Shown: positions 10,030-22,190, counted from the first letter of the stretch. The stretch: 64,000 bases of DNA from Corydoras sp. C115 (GCA_019802505.1 JAFMOC010000007.1:6892501-6956500); one strand, 5' to 3'. Notes: generated from the sequence alone by a model not told the origin. A program made the numbers and translations.

Positions 10030-11815
10030 ATCATTACATTTACATGGTCATTTAGAAGACACTTTTATCCAAAGTGACTTACAAATGAGAACACCACAAG
10101 TCAGTTGTTAGTTAAGGAAAAACCAGCTAAACTGTAGAATTATCAAACCTGATCACTATCCTATCCTGCACACCCCCACCCCTTTTTTTTTAAATTACTT
10201 CAGGTGTTTGTGAAAGAGATGCGTTTTCAGTTGTTTCTTAAAAATGCCAAATGACTCTGCCTTATGGACAGAATTGGGAAGATGGTTCCACCATTTTGCA
10301 GTGGTAAAAGCAACGGAGTGAGAATTAGCACTAATTGGGTGGAATCCCCAGCAACTTTCATCACTAGAGCGAAGTGAACGAGTTGGAGTGCATTTTAAAA
10401 ATATAGAGTGAGTAAGTAGGGAAAGATCCAGAAATGGTCCTGTAGGCTAGAGTCAGTAAATTGTACTGAATGCAAGCAGCTACAGGGAGCCAATGGAGAG
10501 AAATGAGTAGTGGAGTGACATGAGTTCGCTTGGGCTGGTTGAATACAAGTCGGGCTGCAGAGTTTTGAATTAGTTTTAGAGGCCTGATTGTGCAAGCCGC
10601 GAGATCAGCAAGCAGAGCATTACATTAATCAAGCTGGGATAGAACTAACAGAGGGCTTGAAATAACAGTCGAGAAAGGTCTGGCCTTCCTGATGTAAAAA
10701 AAAAGGAATCTGCAGGAACGGGCAGTTTGTGACCTGATCAGAGAGTTTAGGATATGAGTCAATTATGAAACCAAGGTTATGGACCGAATGGGTTGGAGAG
10801 ATTTTGGAGCCATCAATTTGGAAGGTCAGGTCATAATGGTTTGAGGGTTTAGCTGGGATTATGAGCTCTGTTTTTGCTAAATTTAATGTGAGATGACAGG
10901 CCTTCATCCAAACATATGTCGGTGAGGCAGGCAGACATCTGATTTGAGACGGTGTTGTCAGGGGCAAAAGACAAATGAAGCTGAGTGTTGTCAGCATAGC
11001 AGTGGTGAGAGAAACCATGTGCCTGAATGACTGTGCCCAGTGATGTCAAGTATAATGAAAAAAGGAAAAATGTCCCTGAGGAACACAAGTGGGTGAGAGT
11101 TAGAAATCTCCCCATTCCATGACACTTTGAAGGTCCTTCCTGTCAGATAGGATTGAAACTATTCAAGTGTTGTACCAGAAAAGCCTAGATCAAATAGAGT
11201 GGACAGTAGAATCAAATTTACTACATCAAAAGCTGAAAAGTTGAAAGGTCCAGCAGGATAAGGACAGAGGACTGAGAGTTAGCTTTGGCAGATTTAAGCG
11301 AGTGACCAAACCAAAAACAGACTGATTGGGATCAAAGAGGTTGTTCCAAGTAAGAAACCTGGAGACCTGTGTGGATACCACCCGTTCAAGTGTTTTAGAC
11401 AGGAAAGATAAGTGATACAGGTCTGTAGCTCTCAACCAGATTTGTTTTGAGCAGAGGTTTAACTATGGCCTGTTTGAAAGAATCAGGAAAAGTAGCAGAG
11501 GTGAGGAGTTGATGATGTGTGTAAGTGCTGGTGTGATGGAGGAAGGAATGGACTGAAGGTTAGATGGGATGGGATTAAGGGGGCAAGTATTCGGGTTGCT
11601 GGCAAGAAGGGTTTTGCAGATGCCCGATACCTAGACTAGGGAGGGGATGAGAAAGTTGGTTCATTGGATGTGTGAGATGTACTGTAGCGGAAATGAGGGA
11701 TGTAAAAAAGTTTGCTGATACCCTCGATCTTCTCTTTGAAGAAGGTTGCAAAGACATCAGCTGACAAGTGTTGTGAGGGAGAGAAGGTGGCGTGATTGTC
11801 ATAGTTTGACATTTA
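10030..11815 (-). mobile_element. decayed L2-type LINE (reverse transcriptase relic)
   Basis: On the minus strand, reading down from 11815 in shifting frames, pieces of a non-LTR retrotransposon appear in order: FATFFKEKIEGI before the RT, LSFLSKTLERVV and NNLFDPNQS, then HGFSHHCYADNTQLHLSF (a YADDTQL-like catalytic core with D changed to N), then WMKACHLTLNLAKTELI and HSVHNLGFIIDS. The plus-strand end at 10034-10085 has the fish repeat wording ending CTTTTATCCAAAGTGACTT, found in L2-type 3' tails. Many frameshifts and stops; dead. It fills the gap between the convergent apmap and cst7 genes. Confidence 0.8.
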
Positions 11816-11832
11816 CAATCCAAACTGGTTAA

Positions 11833-11838
11833 TTTATT
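11833..11838 (-). terminator. cst7: cst7 polyadenylation signal candidate
   Basis: AATAAA on the minus strand 79 bases past the cst7 stop, right at the edge of the LINE relic. Would give a very short 3' UTR. Confidence 0.45.
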
Positions 11839-11916
11839 CAAGAGAAGTTTAGTCCGATTAACATGTCAGCTCAGATCCATATTGACAAGAAGGACAACTA
11901 ATGGCTGCTTGCTGAT

Positions 11917-12009
11917 TCAGACTTTTTTTTCAGGAATGCAAACAGAGGAAGTGGTCTTCATTAGCTTCTGCCATGGAATGGCCCAGACCTCAAAGTGACA
12001 GAGCAAAGT
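11917..12009 (-). CDS. cst7: cst7 exon 4
   Basis: Acceptor TTTTTAG; codes for TLLCHFEVWAIPWQKLMK and SSVCIPEKKV, then TGA. Supplies the second wedge loop (PW) and the last two cysteines. Confidence 0.92.
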   Translation of the reverse strand, partial: TLLCHFEVWAIPWQKLMKTTSSVCIPEKKV

Positions 12010-12904
12010 CTAAAAATAAATAATATATATCTTTTGTTACGTATGGACAAACCAACACATAAGAATTCAAAATTAACTACTGTGACCATTTTATTACAAA
12101 ACACATTGATCAGCAATTTAGTTTTCACAACAATTTAAGAATGCCAGTGCTATCCTTCAACAACAACTTAAGTAACCTTTTTTAGTTACCAAAAAAAACT
12201 TAGTTTACCTGTTTTAATACATGTTGTGACTGGAAAGCACAGTTTTCAAGGTCAGCATCTGTTGTGTTCTTCCTACAAACAGTCCGTGAAATCTTAACTT
12301 TAAGGAAATATTTGATGCCTTTGACGACCTAAAATGACAGGTTTTGGTTACATGGATGTTTTTTTGTCCAGCAAGCAAGAATATTTACTAAAGAAACTGT
12401 AAAGCCTACCTGTTTTTGCACATTATCAATTTCTGAGGCCTTGAATAGGAATGCATCATTGGACTGATTGTTGAAGTAGTAAGTAGAAATTAGAACAGCT
12501 TTTTTAACTTCTGGGTCATTCTTGCTGACATTTTGAGGTTTACCTGGAGCTGGCTTATCTACAAACCTGTAAACTGGAGAGTGCTCTAAAACAGATGCAA
12601 AAAGTTCAAAATAAAAGCCTAAGTGCTTAAAGGACTTCTTTCAGACAGCAGCATTTTGACAGAGTTCTGACAAAATATCTTTTTCTTTCTTAGAATATAC
12701 ATTAAATTACTAAAAAACACCCAAGAATAAACCCTTCCAGAATGTGGTTGACGTCAAAAGTATTTAAAAAAAGTACTTTAGTAAGTAAAATGTTCATTTT
12801 CCAAAAACATCTCACTTTAAATACTGGCCAAGACATAAAGACTTACCGAGTGAGCAAAAGCCAACCAAGAGAAAGATAAGAAGCAGCCCATAAGAGGAGT
12901 CCAT
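11917..12904 (-). CDS. cst7: cystatin F (leukocystatin), complete, four coding exons, 148 aa
   Basis: Exons 12904-12847, 12585-12410, 12328-12209 and 12009-11917 join to 447 nt with intact AG/GT borders, ATG at 12904 and TGA at 11919-11917. Family 2 cystatin, an inhibitor of papain-like proteases. Signal peptide MDSSYGLLLIFLLVGFCSL. The protease-binding wedge is complete: N-terminal Gly in KPAPGKP, QVVKG (QxVxG, split exactly by the exon 2/3 junction) and the Pro-Trp of WAIPWQ. Four cysteines (TVCRK, ENCAF, LLCHF, SVCIP) give the two usual disulfides. Cystatin F is favoured by FNNQSNDAFLFK (human FNNCTNDMFLFK) and by its place beside apmap and syndig1. The Cys in that human motif, used for the inactive disulfide dimer, is Gln here. 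Sequons NVS, NQS and NTT are present. In mammals it regulates cathepsins in cytotoxic cells. Confidence 0.93.
12209..12328 (-). CDS. cst7: cst7 exon 3
   Basis: 120 nt, phase 0 at both ends. VVKGIKYFLKVKISRTVC then RKNTTDADLENCAFQ and HVLKQ. Holds the rest of the QVVKG loop and two of the four disulfide cysteines. Confidence 0.92.
12410..12585 (-). CDS. cst7: cst7 exon 2
   Basis: Acceptor TTTTAG, donor GTAGGC. Carries the N-terminal Gly, NDPEVKKAVLISTYYFNN, NDAFLFKASEIDNVQKQ. Ends with the Gln that opens the QxVxG inhibitory loop. Confidence 0.92.
12847..12904 (-). CDS. cst7: cst7 exon 1 (signal peptide)
   Basis: 58 nt from ATG at 12904 to donor GTAAGT. Codes for the hydrophobic leader MDSSYGLLLIFLLVGFCSL and the first base of a Glu codon. 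Confidence 0.9.
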
Positions 12905-13010
12905 GGCTGTTTGTGCTAGTTTAAGTTTGCTCAGCTACTTCCTGTGGAGCAACACTTAAACCATCATGCTGATGCAATTACCCAGCTGCACTTCTACACC
13001 TCAGCAACAG

Positions 13011-13019
13011 CCTTTTATA
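13011..13019 (-). promoter_or_regulatory. cst7: cst7 TATA box
   Basis: On the minus strand TATAAAAGG, about 108 bases upstream of the cst7 ATG, which allows a 5' UTR of roughly 75-80 nt. No intron border is seen between it and the ATG. Start site not proven. Confidence 0.6.
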
Positions 13020-13029
13020 AGAGGTACTA

Positions 13030-15590
13030 AAGCTAAATTGAAGTGATCTTGCATTTTTCATGCTATTTACTTGAACAAATTAAATGAAACTATTTAATTA
13101 TAGCTTAATATGACATAAATGTCTTCCGATGGTCAATCTTGAGCCAACTTGGTCAATCTTGAGCCAAACAACTATTAAGCAAATTAAAATAAATCATAAC
13201 TTTTATTGCCAACTTCTTTGGCTGTGAATTCTGAAAGCCCAATAAAAGTTACTAGAACGACTGTACAGCTGAATAGAATGAAAGGGTTTAAGTGCAAAAG
13301 TGAAATAAATGTGCACCATCAGACCCCAGTGGTTTCTCACACATCCGGTGATCAAAGAGACGGCCCACGCTGCTTCCACTACGTGAGACCACTTAGTAAC
13401 TCAGCTACATTTAATATTTACTATCAAATGATTATATGAAATTAGATAAAATAAAGAAGACTAGCAATAAATATAAACCACTGTAATATTAAAGAGAGTC
13501 TATATTAATACTTCTAAATTAGATATATTTAAACTAATTAGTTAAATTAGAATTGTGTGTTACTTTCAGGTACAGATCAGTGATGATTGAACCTGTCTAT
13601 TCATAAATAATTTTAGTTTACTTTTAGAAATCTAATATTTTTAGTGTAGCCTATCATCTTAGAGTAATAAAATGTGCAATATAAACAACTTAAGATTAGA
13701 ATTTCATTTCATTCAAGTCATCGTATCATTTTGTAAGATGTATTGGTAAGATGTATTGGCTCTTTAAGTGGTTCAAACTAGCATCTGATTTCCTATGGTT
13801 TATGTTGGTTTTAAACCCACATTGCTACAAACCTTACAGCCAAAATTGTGAAACAGATACTACAGAATGCATGTTGATGAAATACTCTCCAAAAGAGATT
13901 AAAAAGCCAGTTTGCTTCGTGTTAAACACGTTTCAAATGATTTAGCACAAACTAACATTGCTTATAAACCAACAACAAACTGAAGCTGGTCGTTTTGGGT
14001 GTGTGCTTTAATTCAGCAGTGTACAGTTTCTGCTAATTCTTTCTAAACCAATAAGACAATGCATATGCTAATCATTAAATCTCATCTGGACCAAACGCTG
14101 GTCTTTCACTAAACCGTGTGTTAATTAATCCAGCATCCATTAGTGATCAACGCTGAGCAGCTGGGACTTCTTTCAGCGTCTGTGTGCTCAGGCTGCAGTT
14201 TAACTGTTACGACGATTTGATCCTGTAAGTGGCGCTGTGACAACACTAACGTAATGCAGTATTCTGCTATTTCAAAAGTAGTTTTTTTCTGACACGACTG
14301 TATCTTGTGCAGAGCAATATCCATTATTGAATAGTCAGAACCCAAGAAAGCTTAAACCAATGGGATTAAACAAGATCATTTTATTTATAATTTAAAGTCA
14401 ATAGGCTAGCCTTGTGTAAACTGCAACCTGCCATTATTCAGTTTTATATTTTGATACTAACATGATATCCATTTTTATCTGAAGAGATATCTGCGTTTGG
14501 AGCAGCATGTAGGAAATACCAAAGTTTTATCACAAAAATAGAATCATTTAAAAATGTATATTTGTATTTATGCAGGGTGGCACAGTGGTTAGAATGCTTG
14601 CTTCTCAGCGCTGATGATTCCAAGTTCAATTCCCAATCTGGGTGGTGTTTCCATGTTTTCCCCATGTGTGTGATCTAGAGAAACACATGCCTGAAAATTT
14701 ATGAGTGATCCTTCATCATGGTCTAGATTTTAACAAGTTTTTTTAATCATGTTAACATATCCTGCTCTCTACATTGGCACATAGCATCATTACAATACAT
14801 TTGATAATGGATTCACTAAATCAGTTCTCCAGTTTGTTCTCTTATTGATGTGACATGTTCAATGAGAGACTGAGCCTTTGACTTTTCACTTCAGCATCAA
14901 CTGGATACAGTTTGTTCCGCTGTAGAACATACTGCCTTGTCCTCATCTACAGATGAGACAGGATAAGGCTCACCAGAGCATTCTCACAGAACCCTCTGCC
15001 ACCAAAATCCCTCTCCATCTGTTGTTTCTCAGCTCTCGTTCCAGCAGTACCTCAGGGCTTTTGCTCTTGTCAGTTTTAATCCTGAACCTGACAGAGTCAT
15101 TTTCCAAAGATGGTCCGTAATTTACAAATCATATACCAATTTGACATGCCTACCATGAAATTAATTGGCAATCCTTATTTCAAAATTTTGTTAAAAACAG
15201 TAAATGCCTTCTAGAAACTATATGAACAAAAACATTGATAGACCATCAAATACACACCTAGAAGATGTAAGATGGCTGGTAAATTGCCTTGCATTTTGAT
15301 TTAAGTGTATTTATACAAAAGCATGTATAAAGTATTAAAATAGACTAAAAGCCTGTTTAGTTTGTATTTCCATCATAAGAAGCACTGATGCTCCAACCAG
15401 TGCTAAATTGTCACTGACGATGATGGGTATGATCTATTAATTATGTCTGGATGTAGTAGTTAAATTACTGTAGTAAATGTATAGAGCTTTTGTCATCCTT
15501 GGGATGCAAATCACAGAATTTAATGTATGTGTATAAATGTGCAGAAAAAGCTAACTGGCATCATACTCATGCATATTGTTTTATTTAAAA
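13030..15590. other. intergenic AT-rich stretch, no gene seen
   Basis: Upstream of cst7. Scattered short open frames without family similarity or splice signals. Contains one SINE head fragment (14571-14668). A slightly CpG-richer patch at 14090-14320 has no recognisable content. Confidence 0.5.
14571..14668 (+). repeat. SINE head fragment
   Basis: GGGTGGCACAGTGGTTAG then CTTCTCAGCGCTGATGATTC, a degenerate B box GTTCAATTCCC and CATGTTTTCCCC. 3' part absent. Confidence 0.65.
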
Positions 15591-15594
15591 TAAA

Positions 15595-15960
15595 ATCATT
15601 GGTACATGATGAGGTTGGAAGTCTATATATTGTGGCAGTTGCTTGTCAACTGGGATGGCATACCAAGGGTGCCGCTGTGCAGCTCAGCCTGGTGTTGAAA
15701 GGAGAAGCATTGAAAGTTCTGCTGAACATACTGAGGGAACAGATGAGTATGAAATTACAACAAAAATTCAATGTTGTACCTCTGGCGGGTGGGCAAAATT
15801 GGTTTATAGTGCATTGTGCATTTTTTGTGTCACACCACCTTTATTTTGTTTTATGATGTAATGTATGTGTTTACCGCTGTGTATAAATGGGTTTGAATGT
15901 GTGTGTAAGTAAATACTAAGCTGAACCTCAGTGTGAGTGTTACAGTTCAGGTTGGTGTTG
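15595..15960 (+). mobile_element. relic of a gag-like retrotransposon segment
   Basis: Translation of 15600-15760 reads ACQLGWHTKGAAVQLSLV then LKGEALKVLLNI, the pattern (AVQL..L.G.AL.VL) of gag proteins of fish Ty3/Gypsy-type retrotransposons, and then breaks frame. The following 200 bases (GTGTGTAAGTAAATACTAAG) might be LTR remnant. No protease, RT or integrase follows. Identification rests on a short motif. Confidence 0.4.
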
Positions 15961-17220
15961 AATATTTTCACATTCTATTTGTTTAGACTTTTTTCCATTG
16001 CTTTTAAAAAGAGCGTTCATGTAAAACTGTGACTATAAGCACATTTTTTGCCTTTAATATGCCATTGTCACCAGAATATTGCAGAATGTAGCCATTTTTT
16101 CTTGACACTTCTTGGAAGAGACCAGGTTTTGGATAATGATTTTTTTCAATTTGTGGAAGGCGTATTGTTGACAGTTATATTTTTCATTACCTTAGAAATA
16201 CAAAGAAGAATTTGACAAACTATAAACTGTGGAGAGTTTGATGTTTTGAATGTACCTAGTAATGCTGATCAATATAGTTAAAATTCTGTTGTATTGCTCA
16301 GGTAAATTCTGGGGAAATTACATTTTATATATATAAACATATGCACTTTGTTGGCACACTTGGTCTCGGCTGGGTGGTCTGGTCTGTAAAATGTGCTTAT
16401 ACCAAACAGAGCTGATACACAAAACCACTTGACATGAAAGAAAGAAGAAGAATAAGAGATTGATAATGAAAACTGAGTCTTGTATCCAAAGGTCACAAAA
16501 TTCCGAAGAACAGCTAACCAGAAACCTAATGCAGATTAACCACAGATTACAGTATTGCAGTTAAGTATAGTTTGTTTACAGCTGTGAAATAGATCATACA
16601 ATAAAGTTTAAAAAGTGACTAGTGATTGCAAAAAGCACTTAAAGCAAACTGTATTTAGTATGACGAAAACTTCTTACATGAACTCAATTTATGCTGATTT
16701 GTCCGCCTTTTAGTAAAATCCTAAATGAACATGAAGAATGTGTGATATCTTTTTGTACTATCTTGGATTTAATTTCCAGGTAAATACTATATTTAATAAG
16801 CCTAAAGCATTAAACACCATAATCTGCAACCTTAAACCAACATTTAGACTAATTCTAATAGACTATTTCCTTTGGGAAAGCATATTTTTTCAACCTAGCA
16901 TTTCTACATATTTAACCAAATTATGCTAAACAAAGGCCAAGAGTCTGACATTTTCACAAGAATGCCTTTGAGGATTAAATACCACACTTCCATTCTGAGC
17001 AAATTACCACATATTTCGAGACAACTCCAGACTGCTATATAATCTTCTTGATCTTCGCCTTGGCTTTATCACTGATTACACATCATTTTGAATTTCTATG
17101 TTTGATGTCTTTATCAGAGGTGGAAATATTTTGGGTGTTAAAGTAACGTAGGAAGGCATTAAGAGTAACAATTAAAATACTTTTTAAAATCAATGTAACA
17201 TCCTGAGCACCAAAGTTATA

Positions 17221-17580
17221 GCTATCCATTATCTTTCGCTTTATCCTCTACTTGGGTCGTGGGGGGGGGTTCCCTATGCCCATCCAGGGGAGAACGTATC
17301 GGGCACTGGGCAGATACAACCAGGACAGGGCGCCAATTTATCGCTGGGGACACACTCAGTCACACAGACATGCACACAAACAAACTCTATGGGGCAATTT
17401 GGAGAATTCAATTGACCTTGATCCATTTTTTTGGACTGTGGGAGGAAAACGGAGAACCCGAAGGAAACCCACACGGACACAGGGAGAACATGTAAACTAC
17501 ACCCAGATTGGGATTCATACCGGGAATCCCTAGTGCTGAGAGGCGAACGTGGTAACCACTAAGCCACCGTGCCACCCACT
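17221..17580 (-). repeat. full-length tRNA-headed SINE
   Basis: Complete copy on the minus strand: A box TGGCTTAGTGG, B box GGTATGAATCC (one change from GGTTCGAATCC), body, and a tail near 17225. Flanked by AAGTTATA at 17213-17220 and 17581-17588 (target-site duplication). A nine-G run at 17261 is an expansion of a C/G tract. Confidence 0.88.
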
Positions 17581-18128
17581 AAGTTATATCATCATCCTCA
17601 AAAAGAATCTAACAACTGCTTGACTTATGGATGAATATATCTCTATTGCTAAGGATTTAGGCAGAGAAAGATTCTAACGGGTTTGCAGGTTTGTTCTACT
17701 CTTGGAAGACAACTTAGTTTAGATAGAAATGTGTAACAATTACCAGCCACTCATTCATGGTATTTGGGATCAGCCATCCACCTTAGTAGCACTGCAATGT
17801 TAGGGGAGAAAACAACAAGAAAAAAAATCAGACTGTTAGATCACCTGATCTTCAATAGAATTAGGAACTGTGCTGAGTTGTGCAGGGTTACCTTAGGACT
17901 TAGGACCTGACAACTCTGATTAGGTTTTATTTTAAAATGCAATTTTGACACCAAACTATCCTGTCCATGAGTATCAGTTTAAAAAGGAATCGACTGACCG
18001 GTGATTTATTTGTAAAGAGTTTGAAAAAGTCTATATATTTATATTTACACAAGAATATTAATTTACTTTTTTATCTTACAACAAAATGATATAAAAAATG
18101 ATAATATTATATAAAATCTGTTCTGCAA

Positions 18129-18479
18129 TGGGGCAGAACAGTGGCTTAGTGGTTAGCACGTTCTCCTCACCTCGCTAGGAATTTCCGGTTCGAATCCCCA
18201 TCTGGGTGGAGTCTCCATGTTCTCCCCGTGTCCGCATGGGTTTCCTCCAGGTTCTCCGGTTTCCTCCCAAAGTCCAAAAACATGGATCAAGTCATTTGAG
18301 TTCTCCAAAATTGCCCCATATAGTGTGTGTCTGGGTGAGTGAGTGTGTGTGCCCAGTGATAGATTGGCGCCCTGTCCTGGGTGTGTCTGCCCAGCGCCTG
18401 AGACGTTCTTCCCTGTATGGGCATGGGGAAGCCCCCTGTGACCGTAATAGAGGATAAAGCAGAAGATAATGGATGGATG
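18129..18479 (+). repeat. full-length tRNA-headed SINE
   Basis: A box GTGGCTTAGTGG, B box GGTTCGAATCC, body with GTTCTCCCCGTGTCCGC, tail GGATGGATG. TGTTCTG occurs just before and at the end, a possible short duplication. Confidence 0.88.
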
Positions 18480-19725
18480 TTCTGAAAAGTATAATGTATA
18501 AAATGGACAGCATGATCAGTCCTGCTATTTAGTGCTTTGCTGATTATATTTTTTTTAATTATAACTTCCATTCAGTCTGGATAGGATACATCCCAACTTT
18601 TAAACAGCTACATTGGTTAAGATTTCTCATTTAACCTTGATAAATAGTTTTTGAAATTGTGTTGAAAATTTTGTAGTAATTATATCCTTCTCCAATTCAA
18701 TCCAATACTTATTTTTTAAAATTAAACAAATAGCACCTTTACTAGATTTTTCATTGTAATTATTTTACACATTGACATTTTTAAAATAACTATTTCATAC
18801 ATTACTATAAATTAATGTAAAAATAATAAAAATTAAATTGGATGGATTAAAAAATGGATTAAAAAAGAAAAAATCATTCAGCATTTCATCTCTAAAAAGT
18901 ATTAAAAAGGCATTTAAAACAGGTGCTGGCTGACAATATCATTAATACCATGCTTTCCAATAACATCTGTGAATTTTGAAAGGGATGCTCGCTTGGTTTT
19001 TGCTTGACATTGTTTGAGATTTTTTTTACCAATACCCCTTGTTTCCCAAATGTAACTGAATTTTCTGTGTTTATTTATTTATTTTATTTTATATTTTTTA
19101 CTGTTCTTTTTCTTTCCACAACCAAAAGACATCGGGCTGGCGTGTTTGCATGTCAGCAGTGGAGGTTATTTACCATTTTAACAAATTTGGGCCAATAAGT
19201 AACAAAAAAATGTTTTTTATAGTTGATTTTTATTGCGTTCTATAGCAGAATTCTAGGTAACATGAATCCCCAAGGCCCATCATCAAGGCCCGATTCTGTT
19301 ATGCAATTATGTTACTCTAAAGTAACCATAAAGTCAAAAATGATTTCAATCTCTAATTCTCCTACTCTGATGTGTAATCTGCAAGGTAACTGGTCATACT
19401 TGAGCAGGTTAATTAATAAATTCCAACCTTAATGAGTTAAGAAAACATGGAAGTTATTAATAAAATTAATAATACATGGACTTATGTTGAGGTAAGCAAA
19501 TTCTGCATAAGAATTGTACCATGGGTAATAGAAATGATCTCTTGATCTAAATCATTGCTAAATATTAATGGTATTTTACACATGTTGATGTTTTCAGTGT
19601 ATTTTGGTTTACCTGACTATCACATTCCTAAGCTTTCACAGCTGCAAGTTGAACTTTAACCCTTTTAGCACATGAATGCAGATGCACATTTCTCACATTT
19701 TTTAAAAATGTACTCTGCTTGGATG

Positions 19726-19738
19726 GTAACCTAGCAAC
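19726..19738 (+). promoter_or_regulatory. X-box-like motif
   Basis: GTAACCTAGCAAC fits the RFX-type X-box GTNRCC-N(0-3)-RGYAAC. It lies in intergenic sequence far from any promoter found here, so the function is unsupported; chance or repeat origin is possible. Confidence 0.25.
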
Positions 19739-21109
19739 AGTGTCTAAGTGCCATCTACTTCAATTCAGACTTCCATACACACTGCTGCTGAAGTAAGGGT
19801 TGCATTAAATGTCACCTGAATTTGCATTTTAATTCAGTATGTGACGTCTGTTATATGAGCTCTGATAAACATATGCCCTCTCAGCAATACTAACATCTTT
19901 GTGAGAGTGTTTTTAAGCCAAGAACATGATATATCATAGATTGTCTGTCATATTGGTTCAGGAATGTAATTAAGTCATACAATAGATGGTTTATTTTGCT
20001 TTTTTTGCAAATTCATAATACAAAGTACAAAGGTAAGGTAAGAATAGGAACATAGTCATGATGTCTGACTCAAATCAAATAATAAAGATCAAATCCAGGA
20101 AGCCTGAAAACAGAGCTTTTGTTTTCAGGAATGCTGAACTAGAAACAGCATACGGAATGCATAATGTGCTGTGCAACTCTCTTCCTTAGCAACCACCTAC
20201 CTGAGATTAATTTAATGTATCAAATACAGAGATCATTTTTACCATATTAGAACTAAATCCTTTATTACATTGATGAGTGGTGTAAAGGACCAGACATTGT
20301 AAGTCTAAATGTAAATGCAGTTCTCTCTGCTGTTGCTTCTTTCTTCTGCAAAATCAATAAATAGCAGCTGTGTGGACTGTTAGATGTCCATTCACCAGTG
20401 CCCTGACTTAAACTATAAAACCCCTGTATACAACTAAAAGAAAGAAAGATATTTTGAATGATCTGTGAATTTTAAAATAAAGGAATTTTTTGCAACCATT
20501 GTTTATCATTTCATACACCTCATTGCTTCAGGATGGTTGGTTGCATGGATGAGTCAGTTTCCTCCCCCATCTCATGTTGCTTGTCCAGTCCATGTTGTGA
20601 TGTTGTCCATCCAGGTTATTCTTATTCTGTGTCTTTGGACCTCCACAAGTCCTGTCATAACACTTCCTTCAGTTGTCATATGTGGAGGCCTCATCACATG
20701 ACAAAAGTAACATAAATTGCAGGATTTTATGCGGCCCAGCTTTTCTGTCAATTTTTGTTTGCTTAATGGTCATCATCTTTGAGAATATTTTTTTTCAGCA
20801 GCTTCTGGATGAACTTCTCAAAAGCTTGGATAAGTCTTTCTTACTTTTTCTTCAGTATCCAGATTTCACATTGTGGCACAAGATTATCATGGACCAGAGC
20901 CTGTAAATTGGTGGCAGTGTTGGGAGGCAGATCAGGTAAATACTAGCACCTACCATTCATTGACATGAGAAATAAAACTTCTGTATGCAGTGCAACAAGG
21001 TATTGAGAAGTATTTTAAAAAAGACAAAATTTGTAATAGAAATAGAAATCAGTATATAAAATAAAATAAATCTCCTCAATTTTGACCATGGCATATACGT
21101 AATACAGAG

Positions 21110-21320
21110 GGGAGAATACAGACAGAGTTAATACAGAGCTGTCCAGTGAGACTAGGCGGGATTCATTGTCCATAAGAGCTTCTTGCTTAGCATCCTGTTT
21201 TCTCCCACCACCTGCACCGAGTCTAAGGGTTCCCACTAGGACAGAGATGGCCTTCCTAATAAGTTTGTCCAGTCTGTTCCTGTCTGCATTTGTGATGCTG
21301 CTGTCCCAGCACACCACTCA
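21110..21320 (-). mobile_element. non-LTR retrotransposon C-terminal relic
   Basis: Minus-strand translation reads MVCWDSSITNADRNRLDKL then IRKAISVLVGTLRLG and MDNESRL, the post-RT segment (VCWGSSI...DRNRLDKLIRKA) common in fish LINE ORF2. Only about 70 residues remain; truncated at both ends. A SINE is inserted at its end. Confidence 0.7.
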
Positions 21321-21327
21321 TTAAAAT

Positions 21328-21655
21328 TCATTCATTCATTATCTTCCGCTTTTATCCTATATTAGGGTTGCGTTCTCTCTCCAGGGGAGAACGTTTCGGG
21401 TGCTGGGCAGATACACCCAGGACAGGGCGCCAATCCATCGCTGGGCACACACCCACTCACACAAACACACTCTATATGGGGCAATTTGGAGAACTCATTT
21501 GACTTGATCTATGTTTTTGGACTGTGGGAGGAAACCGGAGAACCCGGAGGAAACCCACATGGGGAGAACATGGAAACTCCTCCCAGATGGGGATTCGAAC
21601 CGGGAATCCCTAGCGCTGAGAGGCGAACGTGCTAACCACTAAGCCACCGTGTTGC
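21328..21655 (-). repeat. full-length tRNA-headed SINE with 14-bp target duplication
   Basis: Flanked by CCACTCATTAAAAT at 21314-21327 and 21656-21669. Tail (GAAT)n on the left, tRNA-like head on the right. A short deletion removes part of the GC-rich site near 21370. Confidence 0.9.
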
Positions 21656-22011
21656 CCACTCATTAAAATATGGCTTATAATTTTGACCCCACGATGTCAA
21701 AAAAGGTTTGAAGGTCCTGCATCCCAAATGGCCTTAATCTCCTTAGCAAGTACAGTTACGCAATAAGAATTTACTCAATGAAAAATTAACACATCAGCTC
21801 TGTATGTTCTCTAGGCCCAAGATCATATCAATATGATTTGAAAGACAATACACTGTATAGTAAGTCAAGTTTTCTCTATTTATAATGAAACTTTACATAA
21901 AGATTTTGTAAAAAAAAAAAAAAATTCTGTACACAGATACATTTTTGGTAGAATATAATGATAATATTACTAAAGATGTGTGTAATAAAGTAATAAAAAT
22001 ATACACAGCTA

Positions 22012-22190
22012 AGCAGCACAATGGCTTAGCATGTTCACCTCTCAGCACTGGGGATCCAGGTTCAAATCAAAATCTCCCTGTGTCCATGTGGGTTGCCTCC
22101 AGGTTCTCTGGTTTCCTCCCACAGTATTAAAACATGGATTTAAATTGAATGCTCCAAATTGCCCCAATATAGGTGTTTGTGTGTTTTGCA
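22012..22190 (+). repeat. SINE, 3'-truncated, tail-to-tail with next copy
   Basis: Head (CAATGGCTTAGCATG, degenerate B box GGTTCAAATC) and about half the body, ending near GTTTTGCAACATCC where an opposite copy begins. Confidence 0.8.

Noticed and set aside
17252..18571. Open frames of 68-94 codons on both strands, and similar ones at 22031, 34620, 36100, 38763, 54293, 57408, 63314
   Set aside because: All are translations of SINE copies; shared Pro/Arg-rich wording comes from the repeat, not from a protein family.
20465..20906. Three overlapping plus-strand frames of 60-78 codons
   Set aside because: No domain, splice chain or family match could be seen.
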